Shown here one piece after another: positions 25,847 to 34,694 of a DNA stretch of 60,347 bases. Under the pieces are notes generated by a model, which searched no databases, was not told the origin of the DNA, and was given only the letters and a program-made list of their open reading frames with translations. The stretch is taken from contig NZ_JBMERR010000027.1 of NCBI RefSeq assembly GCF_048820915.1, positions 1 to 60,347 on the forward strand, given 5' to 3'. The position numbers and the translations under genes were made by a program. This stretch comes from Cribrihabitans_A pelagius (GTDB lineage Bacteria; Pseudomonadota; Alphaproteobacteria; Rhodobacterales; Rhodobacteraceae). Position 1 is the stretch's first letter, and every line of letters starts with the position of its first letter.

Positions 25847-26454
25847 TTCGCGCCTTCCTTTTCGTCGCCGGGCAGGATGTAATCGGCCCCTTCCCACGGG
25901 CTCATGAAGTCGAACTGACGGTATTCCTGCACCAGGTTCACCGGCTCGTAGACCACGCGCTTCTGCGCCTCGTCATAGCGGACCTCGGTATAGCCGGTGG
26001 TCGGGAAATCCTTGCGCAGCGGGTAGCCGCGGAAGCCGTAGTCGGTGAGCAGGCGGCGCAAGTCCGGGTGGCCGGTGAAAAGGATGCCGAACATGTCGAA
26101 GACCTCCCGCTCAAACCAGTTGGCCGAAGGGTGGACCTTGACGATCGAGGGCACCATCTCGTCCTCGCGCACCGCGGCGCGCAGGCGGATGCGCTGGTTC
26201 CGGTACATCGACAGGAAGTGATAAACCACGTCGAACCGCTTGGGCCGGTCGGGGTAATCCACCGCGGTGATGTCGACGAGGGTGGAGAACTTACAGTTCG
26301 CATCACCCTTCAGGAAGTCAGCCAGACCCGCGATATTGGCAGGCGCCACATCCACGTTCAGCTCGTCATGGGTCACGTCCCAGGACAGCACGCATTCCGG
26401 GCGGCGCGCCTCGATCTGGGCGCCAAGCTCTTTCAGTGCGTCAATCATGCTCAT
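25843..26454 (-). CDS. nuoC: NADH-quinone oxidoreductase subunit C
   Basis: Predicted 203 aa, the 30-kDa peripheral subunit at the base of the hydrophilic arm. The motif ERE...FDMFGILFTGHPDLRRLLTD followed by GFRGYPLRKDFP is diagnostic. It is a separate protein from NuoD, as in other alphaproteobacteria and unlike the fused NuoCD of E. coli. It overlaps the nuoD start and follows nuoB by 14 bases. Confidence 0.96.
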   Translation of the reverse strand: MSMIDALKELGAQIEARRPECVLSWDVTHDELNVDVAPANIAGLADFLKGDANCKFSTLVDITAVDYPDRPKRFDVVYHFLSMYRNQRIRLRAAVREDEMVPSIVKVHPSANWFEREVFDMFGILFTGHPDLRRLLTDYGFRGYPLRKDFPTTGYTEVRYDEAQKRVVYEPVNLVQEYRQFDFMSPWEGADYILPGDEKEGAK

Positions 26455-26468
26455 CTCTGCCGCCCTCC

Positions 26469-27002
26469 TCAGCGCACCAGGGTGCCGGTGCGGCGGATCT
26501 TGCGCTGCAGCTGCATCAAGCCATAAAGCAGCGCCTCGGCGGTCGGCGGGCAGCCGGGCACGTAAATGTCCACCGGCACGATGCGGTCGCAGCCGCGCAC
26601 GACGGAATAGGAATAGTGGTAGTAGCCGCCGCCATTGGCGCAGGAGCCCATGGAGATCACGTAGCGCGGCTCGGGCATCTGGTCATAGACCTTGCGGAGC
26701 GCGGGCGCCATCTTGTTGGTGAGGGTGCCGGCCACGATCATCACGTCGGACTGGCGCGGCGAGGCGCGCGGTGCGATGCCGAAACGCTCGGCATCATAGC
26801 GCGGCATCGAGGTGTGCATCATCTCCACCGCACAGCAGGCGAGGCCAAAGGTCATCCAGTGCAGCGAGCCGGTGCGGGCCCAGTTGATGATGTCCTCGGC
26901 CGAAGTCAGCAGGAAGCCCTTGTCCTGCAACTCCGCATTCAGCGCCTGCGTGGCGGTTTCGCGGTCAACCGCCGCGGTATTGGCTCCGGTCATCACTCCC
27001 AT
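26469..27002 (-). CDS. nuoB: NADH-quinone oxidoreductase subunit B
   Basis: Predicted 177 aa. Carries the terminal cluster N2, which reduces quinone. Ligands are visible as the tandem cysteines in LACCAVEMM, GSCANGGGYYHYSYSV and YVPGCPPTAEALL. The start ATG 27002 (MGVMTG) matches the usual Rhodobacterales NuoB N-terminus as I recall it and has an AAGGGGG run upstream; ATG 26993, which overlaps the nuoA stop by one base, is an alternative. The longer frame to 27023 is unsupported. Confidence 0.95.
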   Translation of the reverse strand: MGVMTGANTAAVDRETATQALNAELQDKGFLLTSAEDIINWARTGSLHWMTFGLACCAVEMMHTSMPRYDAERFGIAPRASPRQSDVMIVAGTLTNKMAPALRKVYDQMPEPRYVISMGSCANGGGYYHYSYSVVRGCDRIVPVDIYVPGCPPTAEALLYGLMQLQRKIRRTGTLVR

Positions 27003-27358
27003 TCCAGAGCCCCCTTCTTCCACTCATAGGCAAAGCCGATGGTCAGCACGCCGAGGAACACCATCATCGACCAGAAGCCAAGATCGCTCACCTCCTTGAA
27101 ACCAACCGCCCAGGGAAACAGGAAAGCGATTTCGAGGTCGAAGATGATGAACAGGATCGACACCAGGTAGAAGCGCACGTCGAACTTCATCCGCGCATCG
27201 TCAAAGGCGTTGAAACCGCATTCGTAGGCGCTCACCTTCTCCGGATCCGGGCTGCGCACGGCAAGGACGACGGCCGCCAGGATCAGCACGATGCCGAGGC
27301 CCGCGGCAACTGCCAGAAAGACCAGGATCGGCAGGTATTCCCTCAACATCTCTTCCAA
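26993..27358 (-). CDS. nuoA: NADH-quinone oxidoreductase subunit A
   Basis: Predicted 121 aa, three transmembrane helices. The loop YECGFNAFDDARMKFDVRFY contains the conserved cysteine (ND3 Cys39 equivalent) of the active/deactive-transition loop, and FIIFDLEIAFLFPWA is the second helix signature. First gene of the nuo operon; AAGGAG lies upstream, and an inner ATG (MLREYL) is a possible alternative start. Confidence 0.96.
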   Translation of the reverse strand: MEEMLREYLPILVFLAVAAGLGIVLILAAVVLAVRSPDPEKVSAYECGFNAFDDARMKFDVRFYLVSILFIIFDLEIAFLFPWAVGFKEVSDLGFWSMMVFLGVLTIGFAYEWKKGALEWE

Positions 27359-27419
27359 GAGCAGCTCCTTTCCCCGGCGGTTTCCCGCGCGACGTCAATT
27401 GGCGTGTTGATTTTGACCG

Positions 27420-27448
27420 TGTCTACTCCGCTGCCCCGTAAGCGTCAA
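27420..27448 (-). promoter_or_regulatory. Probable nuo operon promoter
   Basis: On the minus strand TTGACG (27448-27443), a 17-base spacer and TAGACA (27425-27420) make a good sigma-70 type promoter. Predicted initiation near 27413 gives a leader of about 55 bases to nuoA. All genes down to nuoN are on this strand with short gaps or overlaps, so the transcript could exceed 17 kb. Confidence 0.65.
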
Positions 27449-27524
27449 CTAAGGCAAGGTTAAACACGGCCGCTTTATGAGGGAAAAACGGCGCTTTGAG
27501 GCGCGGTATATCTTACTGTTTACA

Positions 27525-27560
27525 TAGGAAAGGCGGCGACGGGGTGACCCGCCCGCCGCT
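27525..27560 (-). terminator. Terminator after the leucine-degradation gene cluster
   Basis: On the minus strand a GCGGCG...CGCCGC stem with an inner GGGT/ACCC pairing is followed by TTTCCT. It lies about 30 bases beyond the stop of the hydratase gene at 27592 and separates that cluster from the nuo promoter. Confidence 0.55.
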
Positions 27561-27591
27561 GACCTGAAGGAACATCTGAAATGCCGGTGTC

Positions 27592-28374
27592 TTACGCCTG
27601 CCAGGAGGGACGCCGCTTCTCGAAAAAGGCGCTGATGCCCTCCTTGGCCTCTGCCCCTTCCCAGCGTTCGACCAGAGCCGCGATGGTGTGGTCGATCACC
27701 GTATCATCGAGCCGCGGGCCGAGGCCGCGGGCGAGCTGCTTGGCCGCGGCCACTGCCCCAGGCGCGCAGCTGAGGTAGGGCGCCACCTCAGCTTCCACCG
27801 CCTCGGCTAGCTGCTCCGCGGGCACCGCCTTGGCCAGAAGCCCCAGCTCCACCGCCTCGGCGGCGCCGAACAGGCGGGCCGACATGAAGACCCGGCGCGC
27901 CTTGGCCTCGCCCATGCGGGCAATCACATAGGGGCCGATAGTGGCGGGGATCAGGCCCAGTTTGGTCTCGGTCAGCCCCATCTTCAGATGGTCCGCGCCG
28001 ACCGCGGCATCACAGACCGAGGCCATGCCGACGCCGCCGCCAAAGGCATTGCCCTGGATCGCGCCGATCACCGGCTTGGGCAGCGTATTGAGCGCCATCA
28101 GCATCTCCGCCAGCACCCGCGCCTCGCGGCCGCGGGTCTCGGGGTCGGCGTCCATCTGCTCGCGCATCCAAGCCAGGTCGCCGCCGGCGCAGAAGCTCTT
28201 GCCCGCACCGGTCAGCACCACCACGCGGACAGTGTCGTCCTCGGCCAGGCGCTTGGCCGCCAGCGTCAGCTCCTGCAGCATCTGGCCGGACATGGCGTTG
28301 TGCTTTTCCGCGCGGTCCAGCGTAAGGGTGCAGACGCCGCGGGCGTCAGTTTCCAGGGTGATTGTCTCGAACAT
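27592..28374 (-). CDS. Enoyl-CoA hydratase/isomerase family, probable methylglutaconyl-CoA hydratase
   Basis: Predicted 260 aa, crotonase fold. FCAGGDLAWM and GNAFGGGVGMASVCDAAV form the oxyanion-hole regions, and LTETKLGLIPATIGPYV holds the catalytic glutamate stretch. The last gene of a run encoding isovaleryl-CoA dehydrogenase, methylcrotonyl-CoA carboxylase and HMG-CoA lyase, so the missing step, hydration of 3-methylglutaconyl-CoA to HMG-CoA, is the likely reaction (LiuC/AUH role). The sequence alone would only support crotonase family. It follows the lyase gene by three bases. Confidence 0.85.
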   Translation of the reverse strand: MFETITLETDARGVCTLTLDRAEKHNAMSGQMLQELTLAAKRLAEDDTVRVVVLTGAGKSFCAGGDLAWMREQMDADPETRGREARVLAEMLMALNTLPKPVIGAIQGNAFGGGVGMASVCDAAVGADHLKMGLTETKLGLIPATIGPYVIARMGEAKARRVFMSARLFGAAEAVELGLLAKAVPAEQLAEAVEAEVAPYLSCAPGAVAAAKQLARGLGPRLDDTVIDHTIAALVERWEGAEAKEGISAFFEKRRPSWQA

Positions 28375-28377
28375 CGT

Positions 28378-29244
28378 TCACTCTCCGTCTTTGCCTTGAC
28401 GCATGGCGCGCGCCATCTCCGCCGCCTCATCCAGCACCGCCGCATCGAGCCCGGTCTCATAGCCCCGCGCCACCAGATGCGCGTTCACCGCTTCGGTTGC
28501 GACATTGCCTGCAGCACCCGGCGCGTAAGGACAGCCGCCCAGCCCGCCAACGGCAGCATCGAACACCCGCACACCCTGCGCCAGCGAGGCGTCGACATTG
28601 TCGAGCGCCCGGCCCGCGGTGTCATGATAGTGTCCGGCAAGATTCTCCGCCGGAACCCGCGCCGTCACCGCCTTCAGCATCGCGCTGATGCTCTCCGGCG
28701 TGCCCTGCCCCACGGTATCCCCCAGCGAGATCTCGTAGCAACCGAGCTCGAACAGCCGCGCGGCCACCGCCGCCGCCTGCTCCGGCGCGGTCGGCCCGTC
28801 GAACGGGCAGTCGGTCACGCAGGAGACATACCCCCGCACCGGCAGGCCGATTTCCCGCGCCGCATCGAGGATCGGCAGAAAGCGAGTGATACTCTCTTCG
28901 ATGGTGGCATTGATATTGGCCTTGGAAAACCCTTCCGAGGCCGAGGCAAACACCGCGATCTCATCCGCCTTCGCCGCCACCGCATCCTCGTAGCCGCGCA
29001 TATTGGGGGTAAGCGCCGCATAGCGCACGCCGGGCGCGCGGCGGATGCCTGCCAGCACCGCGCCCGACCCCGCCATCTGCGGCACCCATTTCGGCGAGAC
29101 GAAACTCGCCACCTCGATGCGCGAAAACCCCGCCCGGCTGAGGCAATCGGTCAATGCCACCTTCTCGGCCACCGGGATGGCGCGTTTTTCATTCTGCAGC
29201 CCGTCGCGCGGGCCCACCTCGAAAATCTCGACGCGCTCAACCAT
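28378..29244 (-). CDS. Hydroxymethylglutaryl-CoA lyase
   Basis: Predicted 288 aa. Cleaves HMG-CoA into acetyl-CoA and acetoacetate, the last step of leucine breakdown. EVGPRDGLQNE near the start carries the metal and base residues; GHYHDTAGRALDN adds the metal-binding histidines; GGLGGCPYAPGAAGNVATE holds the catalytic cysteine. ATG 29244 has AGGAGG seven bases upstream, preferred over the frame start 18 bases earlier. A TIM-barrel cytoplasmic enzyme, in one operon with mccA and the hydratase. Confidence 0.94.
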   Translation of the reverse strand: MVERVEIFEVGPRDGLQNEKRAIPVAEKVALTDCLSRAGFSRIEVASFVSPKWVPQMAGSGAVLAGIRRAPGVRYAALTPNMRGYEDAVAAKADEIAVFASASEGFSKANINATIEESITRFLPILDAAREIGLPVRGYVSCVTDCPFDGPTAPEQAAAVAARLFELGCYEISLGDTVGQGTPESISAMLKAVTARVPAENLAGHYHDTAGRALDNVDASLAQGVRVFDAAVGGLGGCPYAPGAAGNVATEAVNAHLVARGYETGLDAAVLDEAAEMARAMRQGKDGE

Positions 29245-29310
29245 CGCAGAACCTCCTGTCACTTTCTGACCCTAAATACCCAAATCCCCAAGCCTGCCGC
29301 AGGCGCGCGC

Positions 29311-31248
29311 TCAGCCGGTTTCCTCGTCCAGCCGCACCAGGGCAGCCCCGGCCTCGACCTGATCGCCGGCACTGGCCAGCACCTCGGCCACCACGCCATC
29401 GCGCGCCGCCAAGAGCGAATGCTCCATCTTCATGGCCTCCAGCACCGCCAGCCGGTCGCCCTCCTTCACGGATTGCCCCGCTTCGGTGAAGACTGCCTTC
29501 ACCAGCCCCGGCATTGGCGCCTCGATCACGTTGAGATCGCCCCCAGCCGCGGCATCGCGCTCCAGCGGGTCAATGACGGTGAACTCCTGACCATAGGCAT
29601 CATGCACCGTGATCAGCGCCCCCGATTGCGATACCGCGGGCATCCGCCGCTCGCCGATGCGCCATTCTCCCTGGCTGCGCTCCGCCAGCACGGTTTTGCC
29701 ATCGATGTTCCACAGCTGCCGGTCCGGCCCGTCCACTTGCACATCGGCCTCGAACACCTCTCCGCGGTGGCTGAGACTCACGGCCCGGTGCAGCGGTGCC
29801 CAGAGGGTGAAGCCGGTCTCGGCCGAGGCCTCCACCAGGTCCAGCGCCACCATGCCGGCGGCCGCCTTGTGGCGCAGTTCCGCCGCGGGAGCGGCCACCA
29901 GTGCGTCCAGATCGCGGCCGATCAGGCCGGTGTCGACCTCGCCCGCGGCAAAACCCTCATGCGCGGCCAGCGCGCCGAGGAAAGCGAGGTTGGTGACGGT
30001 GCCGCCCACCTCGGTGTCCTCCAGCGCCCGGGCCAGCCGCGACAGGGCCACCTTGCGGGTGGAGCCATGCACGATCACCTTGGCGATCATCGGGTCGTAC
30101 CACGGGCTGATGGTATCGCCCGCGCGCACGCCGCTGTCGGCGCGGCATTCCTGGGGGAAGGCCAGATGGGTGAGCGTGCCGGTGGCAGGAAGGAAGCCCG
30201 CGGGCACGTCCTCGGCATAAAGCCGCGCCTCGAAGGCGTGGCCGGTGATGGTCAGGTCTTCCTGCCGGGCGGGCAGGCTTTCACCCGCAGCAACGCGCAG
30301 CTGCCATTCGACCAGATCGACACCGGTAACCAGCTCGGTGACCGGATGTTCCACCTGCAGGCGGGTGTTCATCTCCATGAACCAGAAGCCGTCCGTCCGC
30401 AGCCCGTCCGAGCCATCGACGATGAATTCCACCGTGCCCGCGCCCTTGTAGCCGATCGCCTCGGCCGCGCGCACGCCCGCCTCGCCCATCGCGGCGCGCA
30501 TCTCGTCCGTCATGCCCGGCGCGGGGGCTTCCTCGATCACCTTCTGGTGGCGGCGCTGCAGCGAGCAGTCGCGCTCGAAGAGATGCACCGCATGGGTTCC
30601 GTCGCCAAAGACCTGAACCTCGATATGGCGGGGCTGCTGGATGTATTTCTCGATCAAGACATCCGGGTTGCCGAAGGCGGTGGCCGCCTCACCTTGCGCG
30701 CTTTCCAGTGCGGAGGCGAAATCCGCAGGCTGCTCCACCAGCCGCATACCCTTGCCGCCGCCGCCGGCAACCGCCTTGATCAGCACCGGGTAGCCGATTT
30801 CACCCGCCCGTTCGGCGAGGAAGCCCAGGTCCTGGTTGGCGCCATGGTAGCCCGGCACCACCGGCACGCCTGCTTCTTCCATCAGCGCCTTGGCGGCGTC
30901 CTTCAGGCCCATCTTGCGGATCGCTTCCGCCGAGGGGCCGATGAAGGCAAGGCCCGCCGCCTCCACCGCGTCCACGAAACCGGGGTTTTCCGACAGGAAG
31001 CCGTAGCCCGGGTGGATCGCCTGGGCGCAGGTGGCTTGCGCCGCACGGATAATCTCGTCGCCCTTCAGGTAGCTGTCCTTGGGCGCCGGGCCGCCGATGT
31101 GCACGGCCTCATCCGCCAGCGCCACGTGTTTCGCCGCCGCATCGGCATCGGAATAGACCGCCACCGTGCGCACGCCCATGGCGCGGGCGGTTTCCATCAC
31201 GCGGCAGGCGATTTCGCCGCGGTTGGCAATCAGGATCTTGTCAAACAT
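29311..31248 (-). CDS. Methylcrotonyl-CoA carboxylase, biotin-carrying alpha subunit
   Basis: Predicted 645 aa. The N-terminal 450 residues form a biotin carboxylase: ILIANRGEIACRV, GGGGKGMRLVEQ (ATP grasp), and EMNTRLQVEHPVTE. A linker follows, then a biotinyl domain ending near residue 640 with EAMKMEHS, where Lys607 is the biotinylation site used by BirA. The order next to mccB, ivd and the lyase makes methylcrotonyl-CoA the likely substrate rather than propionyl- or geranyl-CoA. The gap upstream to mccB contains a repeat element. Confidence 0.9.
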   Translation of the reverse strand: MFDKILIANRGEIACRVMETARAMGVRTVAVYSDADAAAKHVALADEAVHIGGPAPKDSYLKGDEIIRAAQATCAQAIHPGYGFLSENPGFVDAVEAAGLAFIGPSAEAIRKMGLKDAAKALMEEAGVPVVPGYHGANQDLGFLAERAGEIGYPVLIKAVAGGGGKGMRLVEQPADFASALESAQGEAATAFGNPDVLIEKYIQQPRHIEVQVFGDGTHAVHLFERDCSLQRRHQKVIEEAPAPGMTDEMRAAMGEAGVRAAEAIGYKGAGTVEFIVDGSDGLRTDGFWFMEMNTRLQVEHPVTELVTGVDLVEWQLRVAAGESLPARQEDLTITGHAFEARLYAEDVPAGFLPATGTLTHLAFPQECRADSGVRAGDTISPWYDPMIAKVIVHGSTRKVALSRLARALEDTEVGGTVTNLAFLGALAAHEGFAAGEVDTGLIGRDLDALVAAPAAELRHKAAAGMVALDLVEASAETGFTLWAPLHRAVSLSHRGEVFEADVQVDGPDRQLWNIDGKTVLAERSQGEWRIGERRMPAVSQSGALITVHDAYGQEFTVIDPLERDAAAGGDLNVIEAPMPGLVKAVFTEAGQSVKEGDRLAVLEAMKMEHSLLAARDGVVAEVLASAGDQVEAGAALVRLDEETG

Positions 31249-31277
31249 GGGGTTGGTCCTTTGTCTGGATCGCTGGA

Positions 31278-31324
31278 CCGGGGGCGCTGCCCCCGGACCC
31301 CCGGGATACTTCTGGCCAGAAGAA
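31278..31324 (+). repeat. Dispersed repeat, copy 2: hairpin plus palindrome
   Basis: CCGGGGGC-GCT-GCCCCCGG (31278-31296, eight-base stem), then CCCCCGGGATA, then the 14-base palindrome CTTCTGGCCAGAAG (31309-31322). The same layout (GC hairpin, CCCCSGRG-TATT core, AGAAG tail) recurs at 47187 (reverse) and 60094. It occupies the mccB-mccA gap. Confidence 0.65.
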
Positions 31325-31334
31325 GCCTGCGGGC

Positions 31335-32939
31335 TTACATCCGGAAGACGCCGAATTTCGTCTCTTCGATGGGCGCGTTCAGTGCCGCGCTGAGCGACAG
31401 CGCCAGCACGTCGCGGCTCTTGCGCGGGTCGATGATGCCGTCGTCCCAGAGCCTTGCGGAAGCATAGAGCGGGTGGCTCTGCTCCTCGAACATCTCGATG
31501 GTGGGGCGTTTGAACTCGGCCTCTTCCTCGGTGCTCCAGCTGCCGCCCTGGCGTTCGATGGCGTCGCGCTTGACGGTCGCGAGCACACCGGCCGCCTGCT
31601 CGCCGCCCATCACCGAGATGCGGGAGTTCGGCCAGGTCCAGAGGAAGCGCGGCTGGTAGGCGCGGCCCGACATGCCGTAGTTGCCCGCCCCAAAGGAGCC
31701 GCCGACCAGCATGGTGATCTTGGGCACGTTGGTGGTGGCCACCGCGGTCACCATCTTGGCGCCGTGGCGGGCGATGCCTTCGTTCTCGTATTTGCGGCCG
31801 ACCATGAAGCCAGTGATGTTCTGCAGGAAGACCAGCGGGATCTTGCGCTGCGAGCAGAGTTCGACAAAATGCGCGCCCTTCTGCGCCGCTTCGGAGAACA
31901 GCACGCCGTTGTTGGCGATGATCCCGATCGGGCAGCCCTTGAGGTGGGCAAAGCCGGTCACAAGCGTCTCACCGAACCGCGGCTTGAACTCGTCGAAGCG
32001 GGAGCCGTCGACCAGCCGCGCGATCACCTCGCGGATGTCGTAGGGTGTGCGCAGGTCGCCGGGCACCACGCCGAGGATCTCCTCGGGGTCATAGGCGGGG
32101 TCTTCCGGGTTGGCCCAGTTCACGGTGAGGGGCTTGGTGATGTTCAGCGACTGCACCGCCCGCCGGGCCAGCGCCAAAGCGTGGGCGTCATCCTCGGCCA
32201 GGTAGTCGGCCACGCCGGAGAGGCGCGTGTGCACATCGCCGCCGCCCAGGTCCTCGGCGCTGACCACCTCGCCCGTCGCAGCCTTCACCAGCGGCGGGCC
32301 TGCGAGGAAGATGGTGCCCTGCTCCTTAACGATGATGGTCACATCCGACATCGCGGGCACATAGGCGCCGCCCGCGGTGCAGGAGCCCATCACCACGGCG
32401 ATCTGCGGGATGCCCTTGGCCGACATCCGCGCCTGGTTGTAGAAGATGCGCCCGAAGTGGTCGCGGTCGGGGAAGACCTCGTCCTGCTGCGGCAGGTTGG
32501 CACCGCCGGAGTCGACCAGGTAGATGCAGGGCAGGCGGTTCTCCTCGGCGATCTCCTGCGCGCGCAGGTGTTTCTTCACCGTCATCGGGTAATAGGTGCC
32601 GCCCTTCACGGTGGCATCATTGCAGACCACCATGACCTCTTGGCCCTGCACCCGGCCGATGCCCGCGATCACGCCTGCGCTGGGGGCATCGCCGCCGTAC
32701 ATGCCATGCGCCGCGGTGGCGCCGATCTCCAGGAAGGGAGAGCCCGGATCCAGAAGGTTTGCCACCCGGCGGCGCGGCAGCATCTTGCCGCGGCTTTCGT
32801 GCCGCGCGCGGGATTTCTCGCCGCCGCCCATGCGCGCGGCCTCAGCCGCCTCGCTGATCTGCGCCAGCGCTTCGAGATGCGCCTCGCGGTTTTGCTTGAA
32901 GCCGTCCGAGGAGGGTATCGCCTTGGAATTGAGTTTCAT
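31335..32939 (-). CDS. Methylcrotonyl-CoA carboxylase, carboxyltransferase beta subunit
   Basis: Predicted 534 aa. Transfers the carboxyl group from biotin to 3-methylcrotonyl-CoA. Features of the family: VVCNDATVKGGTYYPMTVKK, IYLVDSGGANLPQQDEVFPD, GSCTAGGAYVPAMSD and, near the end, the methylcrotonyl-type QPRFLWTWPNSRISVMGGEQ. I chose ATG 32939 with GGGAG upstream; a GTG six bases earlier is an alternative. It is followed by mccA on the same strand. Confidence 0.93.
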   Translation of the reverse strand: MKLNSKAIPSSDGFKQNREAHLEALAQISEAAEAARMGGGEKSRARHESRGKMLPRRRVANLLDPGSPFLEIGATAAHGMYGGDAPSAGVIAGIGRVQGQEVMVVCNDATVKGGTYYPMTVKKHLRAQEIAEENRLPCIYLVDSGGANLPQQDEVFPDRDHFGRIFYNQARMSAKGIPQIAVVMGSCTAGGAYVPAMSDVTIIVKEQGTIFLAGPPLVKAATGEVVSAEDLGGGDVHTRLSGVADYLAEDDAHALALARRAVQSLNITKPLTVNWANPEDPAYDPEEILGVVPGDLRTPYDIREVIARLVDGSRFDEFKPRFGETLVTGFAHLKGCPIGIIANNGVLFSEAAQKGAHFVELCSQRKIPLVFLQNITGFMVGRKYENEGIARHGAKMVTAVATTNVPKITMLVGGSFGAGNYGMSGRAYQPRFLWTWPNSRISVMGGEQAAGVLATVKRDAIERQGGSWSTEEEAEFKRPTIEMFEEQSHPLYASARLWDDGIIDPRKSRDVLALSLSAALNAPIEETKFGVFRM

Positions 32940-33015
32940 GTCCACTCTCCCGTCATTGGGTTGAGGTCTGTTATGCTGATAATCCCGGACCGGGCCGGCT
33001 GCTGGGCCAAACTGG

Positions 33016-34545
33016 TCATGTGCCGCGCTCCGCCGCAGCCCGCGCCTTCAGCGCCTTGCGGATAACCTTGCCGGTCACCGTCATCGGCAGCGCCTCAAGG
33101 AATTCCACCTCGCGCGGGTAGGAGTAATGCGCGAGGCGGTCCTTTACGTAGTCCTGCAGCTCCTGTTCGGAGGCCTCCTCCCCCGGCTTCAGCACCACAT
33201 AGGCTTTGACGATCTCGGTGCGCAGCGGGTCGGGCTTGCCGACCACGCCCACCGTCGCCACCGCAGGGTGGGTTAGCAAGCAGTCCTCGATTTCCGCCGG
33301 ACCGATGCGGTAGCCGGCCGAGGTGATCACGTCATCCTCGCGGCCGACAAAGCGCAGGTAATCGCCCTCCCAGATGCCGCGGTCGCCGGTCACCAGCCAA
33401 TCGCCGCGGAACTTGGCGGCGGTCTCCTCCGGGCGGTTCCAGTATTCCAGCAGCATCGAGGCCGAGCCGCGGCGGATGGCGACGTCGCCCTCGCCTTCGG
33501 TGGGGGTGCCGTCCTCGTCGATCACCGCAAGCTCGTGGCCCGGCACCGCCTTGCCGATGCAGCCCGGGCGCGGGTCGAAATCCGCCGAACAGGAAGAGGC
33601 CACCATGTTGCACTCGGTCTGGCCGTAAAATTCGTTGATGGTCACGCCCAGCTGCCGCCGGCCCCAGGCGAGCATTTCCGCGCCCAGGGGCTCTCCGCCG
33701 CTGGCAACAGAGCGCAGGCCGTCGAGCCCCTGCCCCGCTGCCTTCAGCATCCTGAGCGCGGTGGGCGGGAAGAAGATGTTGCGCACACCGGCCTTGGCGA
33801 TCAGATCGGCGCAGGCTTCGGGAGTAAACTTGTCGAGCCGCGCGGCCGCCACCGGCACGCCCAGCGCCAGGCCCGGCATCAAGACATCGAACAACCCGCC
33901 GATCCAAGCCCAATCCGCGGGTGTCCAGAGGCAGTCGCCCGGCTGGCCGAGGTGGTCATGGCTCATCGCGACGCCCGGCAGGTGGCCGGTCAGCGCCCGG
34001 TGCCCGTGCAGTGCGCCCTTGGGGCTGCCGGTGGTGCCGGAGGTGTAGATCAGCACCGCGGGCGTGTCGGGGGTCGTGTCCGCGAAGGGCACGGGCGCGC
34101 CCGCCAGCCCGGCGCTGTCCACCATCACCGCCTCGGCCAGATCGCCCAGCAGCTGCGCGCCCTCCGCGTCGGTGAAGACAAAGCGCACGCCCGCATCGCC
34201 CGCGCGGGAGGCCAGAGCGTCGCGTTTGAACAGCTTGAACAGCGGCACCGAAATACCGCCCGCCTTCCAGACCGCCAGATGCGCCGCGGCGCACCAGGGC
34301 GACTGGCTGAGCAGCACGCCCACCCGGTCGCCCGGCCGGATGCGCGTGAGCAGGTATCGCACCAGGCCGTCCGTCATCGCGGCCAGTTCGCCAAAGGAGA
34401 TGCCGCGCCGTGCCGCACCGGTCATGTCGACCAGCGCAGTGGCGTCTTCGGGATGCGCCAGGCATTGCGCAGCCATGTTCAGCCGCTCGGGAAGGTCCCA
34501 GCTGCCATCGGGCCGCAGCCCAGGAATGTTACAGTTCTGATGCAT
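33016..34545 (-). CDS. Acyl-CoA synthetase (AMP-forming), medium/branched-chain type
   Basis: Predicted 509 aa, ANL superfamily. LIYTSGTTGSPKGALHGH is the P-loop, INEFYGQTECNM the adenylate-binding motif, WLVTGDRGIWEGDYLRFVGR the hinge region, and the C-terminal LPMTVTGKVIRKAL has the catalytic lysine. Sequence style is nearest the acetyl-/medium-chain (ACSM-like) synthetases. The position between mccB and ivd suggests it activates isovalerate or another branched-chain acid to feed the leucine pathway. The substrate is inferred from context. It is divergent from ompW. Confidence 0.88.
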   Translation of the reverse strand: MHQNCNIPGLRPDGSWDLPERLNMAAQCLAHPEDATALVDMTGAARRGISFGELAAMTDGLVRYLLTRIRPGDRVGVLLSQSPWCAAAHLAVWKAGGISVPLFKLFKRDALASRAGDAGVRFVFTDAEGAQLLGDLAEAVMVDSAGLAGAPVPFADTTPDTPAVLIYTSGTTGSPKGALHGHRALTGHLPGVAMSHDHLGQPGDCLWTPADWAWIGGLFDVLMPGLALGVPVAAARLDKFTPEACADLIAKAGVRNIFFPPTALRMLKAAGQGLDGLRSVASGGEPLGAEMLAWGRRQLGVTINEFYGQTECNMVASSCSADFDPRPGCIGKAVPGHELAVIDEDGTPTEGEGDVAIRRGSASMLLEYWNRPEETAAKFRGDWLVTGDRGIWEGDYLRFVGREDDVITSAGYRIGPAEIEDCLLTHPAVATVGVVGKPDPLRTEIVKAYVVLKPGEEASEQELQDYVKDRLAHYSYPREVEFLEALPMTVTGKVIRKALKARAAAERGT

Positions 34546-34572
34546 ATTTAGACATTCCTGAAACGAATAACG

Positions 34573-34600
34573 GATATGCGTTTTTCGACTGATTTTTCAA
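34573..34600 (-). promoter_or_regulatory. Candidate promoter of the acyl-CoA synthetase gene
   Basis: On the minus strand TTGAAA (34600-34595), a 16-base spacer and CATATC (34578-34573) resemble a sigma-70 promoter, with initiation near 34566 and a leader of about 20 bases. The FNR-type box would then be centred near -60. Confidence 0.4.
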
Positions 34601-34619
34601 AGGGAAAGCGAGCCCTCGC

Positions 34620-34633
34620 TTGATCCAGATCAG
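34620..34633. promoter_or_regulatory. FNR/FnrL-type binding site
   Basis: TTGATCCAGATCAG matches the known FNR/FnrL consensus TTGAT-N4-ATCAA at all but the last base. It lies 62 bases before the ompW ATG, and about 60 bases from the predicted start of the divergent synthetase gene. OmpW is a known FNR-responsive gene in E. coli. Binding is inferred. Confidence 0.65.
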
Positions 34634-34694
34634 AGAGCGGCGCAGCGTCAGAGTGCACCACGGCCGGGCAAACATAAGAAAAGGGACGCACCCC

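Noticed and set aside
27988..31467. A 1159-codon plus-strand open frame opposite the leucine-degradation genes
   Set aside because: It lies wholly antisense to recognised enzymes, is dominated by His, Arg and Gly as expected for shadow frames in GC-rich DNA, and matches no family.
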